Below are positions 55,128 through 63,890 of a DNA stretch of 64,000 bases, piece by piece. The translations under genes and the position numbers were made by a program. This stretch comes from Mycobacterium sp. OTB74 (GTDB lineage Bacteria > Actinomycetota > Actinomycetes > Mycobacteriales > Mycobacteriaceae), in contig NZ_JARXVD010000013.1 of NCBI RefSeq assembly GCF_029892685.1, positions 106,410 through 170,409 of the forward strand, read 5' to 3'. Each line of letters opens with the position of its first letter. The stretch's first letter is position 1. The notes beneath the pieces were generated by a model. The model did not search any database. It was not told where the DNA came from and was given only the letters and a program-made list of their open reading frames with translations.

Positions 55128-55332
55128 TCGGCTGTCCGGCTCCTGTGGTGAATGTGTCGGCTGCCGTCGAATTTTCGCGAAATCTTCAACAACAACCGCC
55201 ACGCTCGGCATAGCACCCACAGCTGACCATCGGACCTGGCTCACCTCTACCCGTCGGACATCGCGCATCGACCCGCGATGAGTATTGCTAGCGCTCCAGG
55301 TCTACTCACTGACATCTAATTAGGAGAGAGCC

Positions 55333-55980
55333 TTGGTCCAACTGGTTAAAGTGCAGAACTTCAATGTCTCAGCGGACGGCTTCGGTGCCGGTGAGGGGCA
55401 GAGCTTTGAGCGGCCGTTCGGGCACGCCGACCCAGCGACGATGTTCGCCTGGTGCGGCGCGACCGCAAACTGGCCCAACCGCACCGATCCGGGCGGAAGC
55501 CGCGGCCTGGACGACTACCTGGTCCGCGACTTTCACCACAACATCGGCGCCGAAATCATGGGGCGCAACAAGTTCAGCCCACATCGTGGGCCGTGGGCCG
55601 ACCATGACTGGCTGGGCTGGTGGGGTGACGAGCCACCGTTTCACACCCCGGTGTTCGTGATGACGCACCACCTGCGGCCATCATTCTCCCTGTCGGACAC
55701 CACGTTTCACTTCGTCGACGGTTCACCGGCCGAAGTGCTTGCGTTGGCCCGGGAAGCCGCGCAGGGCAAGGACGTTCGGATCGGCGGCGGGGCCCACACT
55801 GTGCGCGCCTTCCTCGATGCTGATCTGATCGACACCTTGCACGTGGCGGTGTCCCCCAACATCACGCTCGGCTCCGGCACCCAACTCTGGGAGTCACCCG
55901 ACGAACTGCTGGACCGGTTCCACTGCGACGTGGTGCCGAGCCCAAGTGGGGTTACTCATCACCTGTTCTGGCGGCGCTGA
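55333..55980 (+). CDS. Dihydrofolate reductase/RibD-C family protein
   Basis: A 215-residue protein of the RibD C-terminal/dihydrofolate-reductase-like family, putative NADPH-dependent reductases. NFNVSADGFGAGEGQSFERPFG (about 10-31) and IGAEIMGRNKFSPHRGPW then PVFVMTHH, and the cofactor-loop VRIGGGAHTVRAFLDADLIDTLHVAVSP are family hallmarks. The start is probably TTG 55333, five bases after AGGAGAG. Convergent with glpD1, overlapping it by 22 bp. Confidence 0.88.
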   Translation: MVQLVKVQNFNVSADGFGAGEGQSFERPFGHADPATMFAWCGATANWPNRTDPGGSRGLDDYLVRDFHHNIGAEIMGRNKFSPHRGPWADHDWLGWWGDEPPFHTPVFVMTHHLRPSFSLSDTTFHFVDGSPAEVLALAREAAQGKDVRIGGGAHTVRAFLDADLIDTLHVAVSPNITLGSGTQLWESPDELLDRFHCDVVPSPSGVTHHLFWRR

Positions 55981-57497
55981 GCGAACTCCTCGGCCACCGC
56001 AGCGACCCGCTCCCGATCGGCCGTCACCAAGCCGATCCGGGTGCGGCGGTCCAGGATGTCATCAGCGGTCAACGCACCCTCGTGAGTCACCGCGTACTCG
56101 AATTCGGCTCGGGTGACATCGATTCCGTCGGCAACCGGCTCGGTCGGTCGATCGCAGGTGGCGGCGCTGAATACGTTCGACGCCTCCGCGCCGTAACGCG
56201 CCACCAGCGACGCCGGCAGATCCGCACGACGCGTGTCCGACACCGGGTTGTCCGGCGCACCCACCAACGGCAGGTTCCGGGTGCTGCACTCCCCCGCCCT
56301 CAGAGCACGGGCTGCCACGGCCCGATTCAGCACATCCTCTGCCATGTACCGGTATTCGGTGAGCTTGCCGCCGATGACGCTCAGGACGCCTTCGGACGAT
56401 TCCACTACCGCATGCTCGCGGGACACATCGGCGGTGCGGCCCTCGCCGGTGTCGATCAGCGGCCGCAGTCCGGCGTAGGCACCTTTTACATCGGCGGCGG
56501 TCAGGCTGATGGCCAGGGCCGTGTTGACGGTGTCCAGCAGGAACTTGATTTCGGATGAAGTCGGTTGCGGTACATCGGGAATCGGGCCCGGTGCGTCCTC
56601 ATCGGTCAAGCCCAGATAGACCCTTCCGAGTTGTTCGGGCATGGCGAAGATGAAGCGGTTGAGTTCGCCGGGGATAGGAACAGTCAGCGCAGCAGTCGGA
56701 TTGCCGAAAGATGTGGCATCGAAAACCAGGTGGGTGCCGCGGCTGGGCCGCAACGCGATTGAGCCATCGACTTCGCCGGCCCATACTCCCGCGGCGTTGA
56801 TCACCACGCGAGCGGTGGCAACGAAAGATTCGCCGGTGAGCTGGTCGGTCAGCCGCACCGAGTTGCCGGTGGCCGCAGACGCCGCCACCCGGGTCAGGAT
56901 GCGCGCGCCGTACTGGGCTGCGGTGCGGGCGACGGCGGTGACCAGCCGGGCGTCGTCGATCAACTGGCCGTCGTAGGCGAGCAGAGCCCCGTCGAGGCCG
57001 CTGCGACGCACGGTGGGGACCAACTCAGTGGCGGGCGCCGCACCGACGCGGCCCGAGCGCGGCAGTGTCGACGCCGACGTGCCGGCCAGCCTGCGCAATG
57101 CGTCGCCAGCCAGGAATCCGGTGCGCACCAATACCCTTGACGCCTTGCTCATTTCAGGGAGCAGGGGCACCAGTTGCGGCATGGCGTGCACCAGATGCGG
57201 GGCGTTGCGGCTCATCAGGATGCCGCGCTCGATGGCGCTACGCCGAGCGATGCCGACGTTGCCGCTGGCCAGATAGCGCAGACCGCCGTGTACCAGCTTC
57301 GAACTCCACCGACTGGTGCCGAAGGCCAGGTCGTGTTTCTCCACGAGCGCGACAGTCAGGCCCCGAGTAGCGGCGTCCAACGCGATGCCGACACCCGTGA
57401 TGCCCCCGCCGATGACGATGACGTCGACCGGGGCGTCAGCCAGTGCGGTCAGTTCGGCGGTGCGCCGTGCGGCGTTGAGGGTAGCGCTACTTGTCAT
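55959..57497 (-). CDS. glpD1: FAD-dependent glycerol-3-phosphate dehydrogenase GlpD1
   Basis: A 512-residue membrane-associated flavoprotein that oxidises glycerol-3-phosphate to dihydroxyacetone phosphate and feeds electrons to the quinone pool. Dinucleotide fold VIVIGGGITGVGIALDAATRG (about 25-45), then GTSRWSSKLVHGGLRYLASG and GGKLTEYRYMAEDVLNRAV are typical. ATG 57497 overlaps the stop of the upstream TetR gene (ATGA); the frame continues upstream only as a shadow. TetR probably regulates it. Confidence 0.95.
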   Translation of the reverse strand: MTSSATLNAARRTAELTALADAPVDVIVIGGGITGVGIALDAATRGLTVALVEKHDLAFGTSRWSSKLVHGGLRYLASGNVGIARRSAIERGILMSRNAPHLVHAMPQLVPLLPEMSKASRVLVRTGFLAGDALRRLAGTSASTLPRSGRVGAAPATELVPTVRRSGLDGALLAYDGQLIDDARLVTAVARTAAQYGARILTRVAASAATGNSVRLTDQLTGESFVATARVVINAAGVWAGEVDGSIALRPSRGTHLVFDATSFGNPTAALTVPIPGELNRFIFAMPEQLGRVYLGLTDEDAPGPIPDVPQPTSSEIKFLLDTVNTALAISLTAADVKGAYAGLRPLIDTGEGRTADVSREHAVVESSEGVLSVIGGKLTEYRYMAEDVLNRAVAARALRAGECSTRNLPLVGAPDNPVSDTRRADLPASLVARYGAEASNVFSAATCDRPTEPVADGIDVTRAEFEYAVTHEGALTADDILDRRTRIGLVTADRERVAAVAEEFAQRRQNR

Positions 57498-58093
57498 GGC
57501 TTGAGGTATCCGTTCAGCGAGTGGGCAAGTTCGATGTCCAGGGCTGCCACGTCGAGGACCGGGGCGACCATCTGGGCGGACTGGACGGCCGATTGGACGA
57601 TAAGTAGGCACATGGCGGCCATTTGCCTGGTGTCGCCGGCGCGGACGCTGCCGTCGCGCTGAGCCTCCGCCAGCGCACTGGCGACCACCTCGAGCAGGAT
57701 CTGCTGGCTGGTGCCCATTCGCTGGGCGATGTAGACCATGGCCAGGTCGGGTCCCGTGCTCAGCACCGACATGATGACGTCATCGTCGCGCAGCTTGCCG
57801 GCCAACCCGACCATCCGCCCCACCACGGCCTGACGGTCGGTGCCGTTGACGGCGATGTCCTTCAGCGAGTTGGTGATTCGTGTGGTCAGAACTGTTGCCA
57901 GGATCGAGCGGGTATCAGGCCAGCGGCGGTACACCGTCGGCCGACTGACCCCGGCGCGGCGGGCAATCTCGGCCAGCGTCACGCGATCCACGCCGAAGGC
58001 GATAACGCAGTCGGCCGCGGCATCGATGATCCGGTCTTCGGTGGAGTCCCGAGCAACGGAGTCGCGAGAATCATCGTTACTGATTGACACCAT
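57494..58093 (-). CDS. TetR family regulator, Rv2250c-like
   Basis: A 199-residue TetR-type regulator. ATG 58093 (MVSISNDDSRDSV) is chosen; upstream codons in the frame overlap the divergent AGPS-like gene. DNA-binding domain: RIIDAAADCVIAFGVDRVTLAEIARRAGVSRPTVYRRWPD (about 21-60). It is translationally coupled to glpD1 and divergent from the AGPS-like gene with only 17 bp between start codons, so it probably controls both. Confidence 0.92.
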   Translation of the reverse strand: MVSISNDDSRDSVARDSTEDRIIDAAADCVIAFGVDRVTLAEIARRAGVSRPTVYRRWPDTRSILATVLTTRITNSLKDIAVNGTDRQAVVGRMVGLAGKLRDDDVIMSVLSTGPDLAMVYIAQRMGTSQQILLEVVASALAEAQRDGSVRAGDTRQMAAMCLLIVQSAVQSAQMVAPVLDVAALDIELAHSLNGYLKP

Positions 58094-58110
58094 ATGTAAT
58101 ACTGTAACGC
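58094..58110. promoter_or_regulatory. 17-bp divergent intergenic with TGTAA repeats
   Basis: The entire space between two divergent start codons. It contains TGTAA at 58095-58099 and 58103-58107 (direct, 8-bp period). No room is left for a ribosome site and a leader on either side, so promoters must lie inside the opposite gene or transcripts are leaderless. Possible TetR binding site. Confidence 0.45.
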
Positions 58111-59736
58111 ATGAGTGCCAGCAGCGCCCACCCCCAAGACCACTTGCAGCCGCCGATGGCATGGAACGCCTGGGGCGATCCGAGTGCCGCCAAGCCACTC
58201 TCGGACGGCATCCGCGGCTTGCTGACCGCAGCCCTGGGCGTCGAGGCGAACGCGACCGATGAACTTCAGCCCGACGACGTCGTGCTGCGTCCGTCCGCCC
58301 TTTCTGACGCCGACCGTGACGCGCTCGCGGCGATTGTCGGCGAAGATTACTGCCGCACCGACGACCGCGATCGGCTGCTGCACGCCGGCGGCAAGTCCAC
58401 GCTGGATCTGTTGCGCCGCAAGGACACCGGCCCACAGGATGCACCGGACGCCATCCTGTTGCCGGGCTCCGAGGACCAGGTGGGCCAGATCCTCGAATAC
58501 TGCTCGAAAAACCGCATCGCAGTAGTGCCGTTCGGTGGTGGCACCAGCGTCGTGGGCGGGCTCGACCCGATTCGTGGCGAGTTCGCCGCCGTGCTGTCGC
58601 TGGACCTGCGCCGCCTGGACCGCCTGGTATCACTGGACAAGGAGTCCGGCGAGGCAGAACTAGAAGCCGGCGTCACCGGCCCACAGGCCGAGGAACTACT
58701 TGGTGCCCAAGGCTTCTCGTTGGGCCATTTCCCGCAGAGCTTCCAATTCGCCACCATCGGCGGCTTCGCCGCCACCCGGTCGTCGGGCCAGAACTCCGCG
58801 GGTTATAGCCGATTCGATGACATGGTCCGCGGCCTGACGGTCATCACCTCGGCCGGCGTGCTCGATCTCGGCCGCGCCCCGGCATCGGCGGCCGGTCCTG
58901 ATCTGCGTCAGCTGATCGTCGGTTCAGAGGGCACCTTCGGCGTCATCACGCGCGTGCGGGTGCGGGTGCACCCGGTGCCGGAAACCAGTCGCTACGAGGC
59001 CTGGTCCTTCCCCGACTTCGCCACCGGTGCAACGGCCTTGCGTGCCGTCACCCAAACCGGAACCGGACCGACCGTCATCCGACTGTCCGACGAAGTCGAG
59101 ACCGGCATAAATCTGGCTACCACCGGCAGCATCGGCGAGCAGAGCATCACCGGCGGCTGCCTGGCCATCACCGTCTTCGAGGGCACCGAGGCCCACACCC
59201 GCAGCAGGCAGGAGGAAACCAGCGCCGTACTGGCCGCGCACGGCGGCACCTCGCTGGGCGAAGCCCAGGCCCGGGCCTGGGAGCACGGCCGGTTCGGGGC
59301 ACCGTATCTGCGCGACTCGCTGCTGAGTGCAGGGGCGCTGTGCGAAACCCTGGAGACCGCCACCACCTGGTCCAACGTCCCGGCGCTCAAGACGGCCGTC
59401 ACCGATGCCCTGACCACGGCGCTGCAGGAAAGCGGCACACCGGCTTTGGTGATGTGCCACATCTCGCACGTCTACCCCACTGGCGCATCGCTGTATTTCA
59501 CCGTGGTGGCCGGCCAACGCGGCAACCCGATCGAGCAGTGGCGGGCGGCGAAAACCGCGGCGTCCCAGGCAATCGTCGGGTGCGGGGCGACCATCACCCA
59601 CCACCACGCCGTCGGCGCCGACCACAAACCATGGATGACCGCGGAAGTCGGCGAGCTGGGCGTGCAGGTACTGCGGGCGGTCAAGCAGGTACTGGACCCA
59701 GTTGGAATCTTGAACCCTGGCAAGCTGATTCCGTGA
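58111..59736 (+). CDS. FAD-binding oxidase, alkyldihydroxyacetone-phosphate synthase-like (Rv2251)
   Basis: A 541-residue VAO-family flavoprotein most like alkyldihydroxyacetone-phosphate synthase. FAD-binding: VVPFGGGTSVVGGLDPIRG (about 142-160), LGHFPQSFQFATIGGFAATRSSGQNSAGYSRFDDMV (about 207-242), IVGSEGTFGVITRV; C-terminal catalytic segment ITHHHAVGADHKPWM and LDPVGILNPGKLIP. Position beside glpD1, which makes dihydroxyacetone phosphate, and a lipid kinase suggests glycerolipid chemistry. Whether it makes ether lipids in mycobacteria is not known. Confidence 0.9.
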   Translation: MSASSAHPQDHLQPPMAWNAWGDPSAAKPLSDGIRGLLTAALGVEANATDELQPDDVVLRPSALSDADRDALAAIVGEDYCRTDDRDRLLHAGGKSTLDLLRRKDTGPQDAPDAILLPGSEDQVGQILEYCSKNRIAVVPFGGGTSVVGGLDPIRGEFAAVLSLDLRRLDRLVSLDKESGEAELEAGVTGPQAEELLGAQGFSLGHFPQSFQFATIGGFAATRSSGQNSAGYSRFDDMVRGLTVITSAGVLDLGRAPASAAGPDLRQLIVGSEGTFGVITRVRVRVHPVPETSRYEAWSFPDFATGATALRAVTQTGTGPTVIRLSDEVETGINLATTGSIGEQSITGGCLAITVFEGTEAHTRSRQEETSAVLAAHGGTSLGEAQARAWEHGRFGAPYLRDSLLSAGALCETLETATTWSNVPALKTAVTDALTTALQESGTPALVMCHISHVYPTGASLYFTVVAGQRGNPIEQWRAAKTAASQAIVGCGATITHHHAVGADHKPWMTAEVGELGVQVLRAVKQVLDPVGILNPGKLIP

Positions 59737-59810
59737 CGCCGCGGACGCGAGGAGCAAAATGACACCGCGGACGCGAGGAGCAAGATGACACCGCGGACGC
59801 GAGGAGCACG
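59733..59810 (+). repeat. Three tandem 26-bp units, each a 9-codon mini-ORF with a ribosome site
   Basis: Units start at 59733 (GTG), 59759 (ATG) and 59785 (ATG), period 26, core ACACCGCGGACGCGAGGAGCA with one or two changes. Each codes for V/MTPRTRGA(K/R) and stops in an ATGA overlap with the next start; the third ends in the ATGA of the kinase start (59811). The first begins in the stop region of the preceding gene (GTGA). GAGGAG in each unit serves the next start. Confidence 0.9.
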
Positions 59811-60707
59811 ATGACGCTCGAGCGCATAACCCTGCTGACCAACCCAACCTCGGGACATGGTCATGGGTCGGCGGCGGCACAGCGTGCTGTCGTGCGGCTG
59901 CAGCGGCGCGGCGTCGACGTGTGTGAACTGGTCGGCGCCGACGCGGCCCACGCCCGGCGGCTGCTGGACGAGGCACTCGGTCACGGCACCGATGCCGTGG
60001 TGGTGGCCGGCGGTGACGGCATGATTTCCCTTGCGCTGCAAGCACTTGCGCTGGGCGATGTTCCACTGGGCATCATCCCCGCCGGCACCGGCAACGACCA
60101 TGCCCGTGAATTCGGCATCCCTCGTGATGACCCCGAGGCCGCCGCCGACATCGTCGCCACCGGGCACACCGAATCCGTCGATCTGGGTCGCATCGAAGCC
60201 GCCGACGGCACCGTCCGGTGGTTCGGCACCGTGATGGCGGCCGGATTCGACTCGCTGGTGACCGACCGTGCCAACCGGATGAGCTGGCCACGCGGCCGGA
60301 TGCGCTACAACATGGCGATGTTGGCCGAGCTGTCGCAGCTGAGGTCGCTGCCCTTTCGCATGAGCTTTGACGGCGGACCGGTAGACGACACACCGCTGAC
60401 CCTGGCGGCGTTCGGCAATGCCCGCAGCTACGGCGGTGGCATGCTGATCACGCCCGGCGCCGATCTACACGACGGGATGCTCGATATCACCATGGCCACC
60501 TCCGCGTCACGCTTGAAGCTGGTCCGGTTGTTCCCCACCGTATTCAAGGGCACGCACGTCGACCTCGCCGAGATCCGGACGGCGCGGGCCCGCACCGTCA
60601 CCGTCGACTGCCCGGGGATAAACGCTTACGCCGACGGGGAATTCATGTGCCCGCTGCCGGTGACGGTTTCGGCGGTGCCGGACGCATTGCGGGTTCTGGT
60701 TCCGTAG
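59811..60707 (+). CDS. Diacylglycerol kinase-family lipid kinase, Rv2252-like
   Basis: A 298-residue lipid kinase of the DAGK catalytic family (YegS/LCB5 type), phosphorylating diacylglycerol or a related lipid. ITLLTNPTSGHGHG (about 6-19), the nucleotide motif VVVAGGDGMISLALQAL (about 63-79) and GIIPAGTGNDHAREFGIP (about 87-104) are diagnostic; the C-terminal domain includes ADGEF. The M. tuberculosis orthologue has been linked to phosphatidylinositol mannoside precursors. ATG 59811 follows GAGGAG from the repeat upstream. Confidence 0.94.
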   Translation: MTLERITLLTNPTSGHGHGSAAAQRAVVRLQRRGVDVCELVGADAAHARRLLDEALGHGTDAVVVAGGDGMISLALQALALGDVPLGIIPAGTGNDHAREFGIPRDDPEAAADIVATGHTESVDLGRIEAADGTVRWFGTVMAAGFDSLVTDRANRMSWPRGRMRYNMAMLAELSQLRSLPFRMSFDGGPVDDTPLTLAAFGNARSYGGGMLITPGADLHDGMLDITMATSASRLKLVRLFPTVFKGTHVDLAEIRTARARTVTVDCPGINAYADGEFMCPLPVTVSAVPDALRVLVP

Positions 60708-60717
60708 CCTGGAGAGG

Positions 60718-61014
60718 GTGGACTGGCAGTTCGCGGCCGAAGTGTTCCAATGGCGCGGCCCCGCACCCTATTTCTTCGTTGTCACCCCGGAGGAAGTCGA
60801 TGCGTTCCTACACGATCATCGCGGCGAGCTGACCTACGGCTGGGGAGTTATCCCTGCGCGAGTGCGTATCGGTGACACCGAGGCGCAGACGTCGCTCATG
60901 CCGAAGGACGGCACGTACCTGGTTCCGCTGAAGGTGGCGCTACGACGCGCGGAAGGCATCGACGACGGGGACGTCGTGCACGTGCGACTAGCGGTGACCA
61001 TCAGCCATAAGTAG
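60718..61014 (+). CDS. DUF1905 family protein
   Basis: A 98-residue DUF1905 protein: FAAEVFQWRGPAPYFFVVTPEE (about 5-26), then WGVIPARVRIGDTEAQTSLMPKDGTYLVPLKVALRRAEGIDDGDVVHVRL. The small beta domain is common and of unknown role. Start GTG 60718 with GGAGAGG just upstream. Close behind the lipid kinase (10 bp), possibly cotranscribed. Confidence 0.9.
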   Translation: MDWQFAAEVFQWRGPAPYFFVVTPEEVDAFLHDHRGELTYGWGVIPARVRIGDTEAQTSLMPKDGTYLVPLKVALRRAEGIDDGDVVHVRLAVTISHK

Positions 61015-61170
61015 CCCCAAGGGCGGCAAGCAGATTCATTAATCACGTGATAGTGCCGGTCACTGGCTGGGCCGGTAGTGCCGGATCGATCGGCGTGTTT
61101 CCCTTCGGCAGCCGCCGCCAAGAGCTACCTTGTTTGTGGGTCGGAGCCGCCAATCGATTCGTGGAGCGTC

Positions 61171-63360
61171 ATGGATTCAAGCAAATACATCGGCCGTGTC
61201 GGAGCACTCGCCGTGGCGCTGGGCATCGGTACCGCTATGGCTTCCGGGACCGGTATGGCATGGGCCGACGACAACGGAACCTCCGGGAAAACCAGTACGC
61301 ACAACACCAACGCGTCCACCGACTCGTCAGCCGGCGAGGGCTCAGCGACCAAGAAGCCCGCTGCCACGCGTCAAAGTCCGCTGTCGAAGCTCGCGGACCA
61401 AGTCCGCAAGGACCTCCAGAGCCAGCTCGACAAAACCCGAACTCCGCTCAGCGGCAAGGCCACCGGCAGCAAAACCGCGTCGTCCGACATCGTCGAACAG
61501 GCCGCGACTCAGACCGGCAAACCGACGCGCACCCGATCCGACAACGCCAAGACCTACTCGAGCCCGGCGCAGCGTCCCAGCACCGTGGCGCCGAAGATCG
61601 CCGCCGCCACCGACACGGTCACCAAACCTGTCTCGACACCTGCCACCACGGCACCTGTCGTGGTGAGTGCGGTCGCTCCTGCAGAGGCCGTCCAGACACT
61701 GTCCATCACGTCACTGTCCGCCAGCCAGGTCATGTCCACTGCGCACGTCACCACACCCCAGGTCGCCGCGCCCCCAGTGGTATCGACGCTGCTGGCAGCC
61801 GTGGGACTGTCCCCGCTCGCCGCGGGCGGCAACCCGGTCACGCCGCAACAGTCTCCCCTGCTGTGGGCAGTGATGGCTTGGGCGCGAAGGGAATTCGATC
61901 GATCAGTCAATCCGAGCGGCACCCGCCTGGTATCGGCCACCAACGCCGCCTCCGTAGTGGCCGAGAGTACCGTCCAGCCGACGGCGGCGGTCAGCCCGTC
62001 AACGACAACGACAACAGCAGCGGCCACCGACAACCTGACGCCCAAGCCGACGGTCCCATCGTCACTGTCGGACTTCACGACCCAGCTCGGGTGGGTCACC
62101 GGTACCGGCGTCACCGACCACTGGTACGTCGCGGGCACGGACCTCGGAATCCTGTGGAACAGCGGCTACACCGACTCCACAACCGGCAAGGCCATCATCT
62201 ACGCATTGTTCGGTGACACCTACAGCGGTGCGAACATGACCGGCGACTGGCGCAACAACGTCCTGTTCCGCACCAGCGACACCGTCCTGTCCAACGGCCT
62301 GCAGTTCAGTGACGCCATGATCAGCGCCGGGGCGCAATACCCGGGCGATCCCAACGGAGTTCACCAGTGGTACTCGACCCAGGGTCCGCCCGCGGGCGCC
62401 ACCCAGATCATCTACGACCCGGGCGGCCTCAACGGGCTATTCGGCCAGACCTACACGATGATCCCGACCTCCGCGATCGCCATCAAGAACGCGGACGGAA
62501 CCTACACGCAGTACGCCACCGTGATGTCGATCCGCACCTGGGACAACCCCGGCAGCTGGACCACCAATTACGCAGCCATCGCCACTTCCACCGACGGCGG
62601 CAAGAACTGGACCGTCGACCCCAGCACCGTTCGGTCCTCCGGATGGTTCCGCGCGAGCACGGCTTACGTCCCCGGCGACGAGCACTTCCAGCAGAGCGGG
62701 CTGGTGATGTCGAACGACCCGACCGATCCGTACGTGTACGTGTACGGGACGCCATCCGGGCGCCAGGGCTCGGCATACCTGGCTCGCGTCCAGAAGGATC
62801 AGATCACCGATCTTGGTGCGTACCAGTACTGGTCCGGTCAGAACTCCAGCGGCGTCGGGCAGTGGGTGACCGGGGACCCGTCGGCGGCAATCCCGGTGTT
62901 CGGCTCCAACCCCACCGATTTCCTGCCGTCCCTGTACAAAGTCCTCGACTGCTTCACCTTCGGGCTGTTCAGCAAGATCGCCAACGGCATCTGGGTCGGG
63001 GGGCTACCTACCTTCGGTAATGTCAGCGAAATGTCGGTTCAGTACAACGACTATCTCGGTAAGTACGTGGTGCTCTACACCGACGGCGGCAACAACGTGG
63101 TGATGCGGGAGTCGGATTCACCGCAGGGCACCTGGTCGGACCCGACGACGCTGGTGACCAACAACTACACAACCAACACGGGCATGTATGCCCCGATGGT
63201 CCATCCGATGTCGGGAACCGGCTACTTCAACACCACCAACCCTGACGGCACCATCCAGGACAACTCGCATTACCTGTACTACGACTTGTCCTACTGGGGC
63301 GACTACAACGTCCAGTTAATGCAGACCGACCTGCAATCGATGAAGACTGTCTCGGTGTAG
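61171..63360 (+). CDS. Exported DUF4185-domain protein
   Basis: A 729-residue exported protein. ATG 61171 (MDSSKYIGRV) gives a signal peptide of about 32 residues ending GMAWADD. Residues about 35-320 are low-complexity Ser/Thr/Ala/Pro, likely a cell-wall-spanning linker. From about 325 a DUF4185 (beta-propeller-like) domain follows: GTDLGILWNSGYTD, YALFGDTYSG, NNVLFRTSDT, DGKNW-type repeats (STDGGKNWTVDP), and DYLGKYVVLYTDGGNNVVMRESDSPQGTWSDP. Similar proteins are secreted by mycobacteria; the function is unknown. Confidence 0.85.
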   Translation: MDSSKYIGRVGALAVALGIGTAMASGTGMAWADDNGTSGKTSTHNTNASTDSSAGEGSATKKPAATRQSPLSKLADQVRKDLQSQLDKTRTPLSGKATGSKTASSDIVEQAATQTGKPTRTRSDNAKTYSSPAQRPSTVAPKIAAATDTVTKPVSTPATTAPVVVSAVAPAEAVQTLSITSLSASQVMSTAHVTTPQVAAPPVVSTLLAAVGLSPLAAGGNPVTPQQSPLLWAVMAWARREFDRSVNPSGTRLVSATNAASVVAESTVQPTAAVSPSTTTTTAAATDNLTPKPTVPSSLSDFTTQLGWVTGTGVTDHWYVAGTDLGILWNSGYTDSTTGKAIIYALFGDTYSGANMTGDWRNNVLFRTSDTVLSNGLQFSDAMISAGAQYPGDPNGVHQWYSTQGPPAGATQIIYDPGGLNGLFGQTYTMIPTSAIAIKNADGTYTQYATVMSIRTWDNPGSWTTNYAAIATSTDGGKNWTVDPSTVRSSGWFRASTAYVPGDEHFQQSGLVMSNDPTDPYVYVYGTPSGRQGSAYLARVQKDQITDLGAYQYWSGQNSSGVGQWVTGDPSAAIPVFGSNPTDFLPSLYKVLDCFTFGLFSKIANGIWVGGLPTFGNVSEMSVQYNDYLGKYVVLYTDGGNNVVMRESDSPQGTWSDPTTLVTNNYTTNTGMYAPMVHPMSGTGYFNTTNPDGTIQDNSHYLYYDLSYWGDYNVQLMQTDLQSMKTVSV

Positions 63361-63363
63361 CCC

Positions 63364-63885
63364 GTGCGGTTTTCCCTCGCGTCTGCGGCAGCCCTCAGCG
63401 CGGCAGCCTTCGTCAGCGCGGGTGCATGCGCAGATGCCGAACCCACACCGATACCAACCGGCCCATCCGAGGCGGCGCCGCCACAGCCGGCCACGTCGTG
63501 CGCCCAAGTCCTTGCCGGGGCACTGACTCCGACGGGCTCCGCGCCGACCGGCAACAACCTGCACCTGCTGCAGTGCAGCGACGGTATCTGGCAGCCGTTC
63601 GCCGACCCCTATCCCTCGTCAGACCGCTGGTTGACCACCGGCGGTGAATTGGTCCTCCACGGGCAGGGCCGCCGCAATCCGGAAGCCAAGGCAGGAACTT
63701 GGACCGCGAGCCCGCAGACCAGCGAAGCCCGATGCAGCGCTGAGAGCGTAGACGTCATTGGCGCCGGCAGAACGTCAGCGCCGCAGACCTATTCGTCCGA
63801 CGCGGGCCGGTCGCTGACCTTCGAAGTCAGCGACCACATGTTCACCGTGAAGCTCAGCGGGTACTGCCTCTGGCAGCGTGGCTGA
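63364..63885 (+). CDS. Secreted protein, Rv2253-like
   Basis: A 173-residue secreted protein starting at GTG 63364, 4 bp after the previous stop. Signal peptide residues 1-24 (ending GACADA), a Pro-rich stretch, then a small domain with four cysteines (SCAQVL, LLQCSDGIW, ARCSAES, GYCLWQRG), likely two disulphides. The place after the lipid kinase region matches Rv2253. No function can be assigned. Confidence 0.8.
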   Translation: MRFSLASAAALSAAAFVSAGACADAEPTPIPTGPSEAAPPQPATSCAQVLAGALTPTGSAPTGNNLHLLQCSDGIWQPFADPYPSSDRWLTTGGELVLHGQGRRNPEAKAGTWTASPQTSEARCSAESVDVIGAGRTSAPQTYSSDAGRSLTFEVSDHMFTVKLSGYCLWQRG

Positions 63886-63890
63886 GGGGC

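Noticed and set aside
58924..60066. 380-codon minus-strand frame over the AGPS-like gene and the 26-bp repeats
   Set aside because: Opposite strong coding evidence on the plus strand, and includes the repeated units as low-complexity residues.
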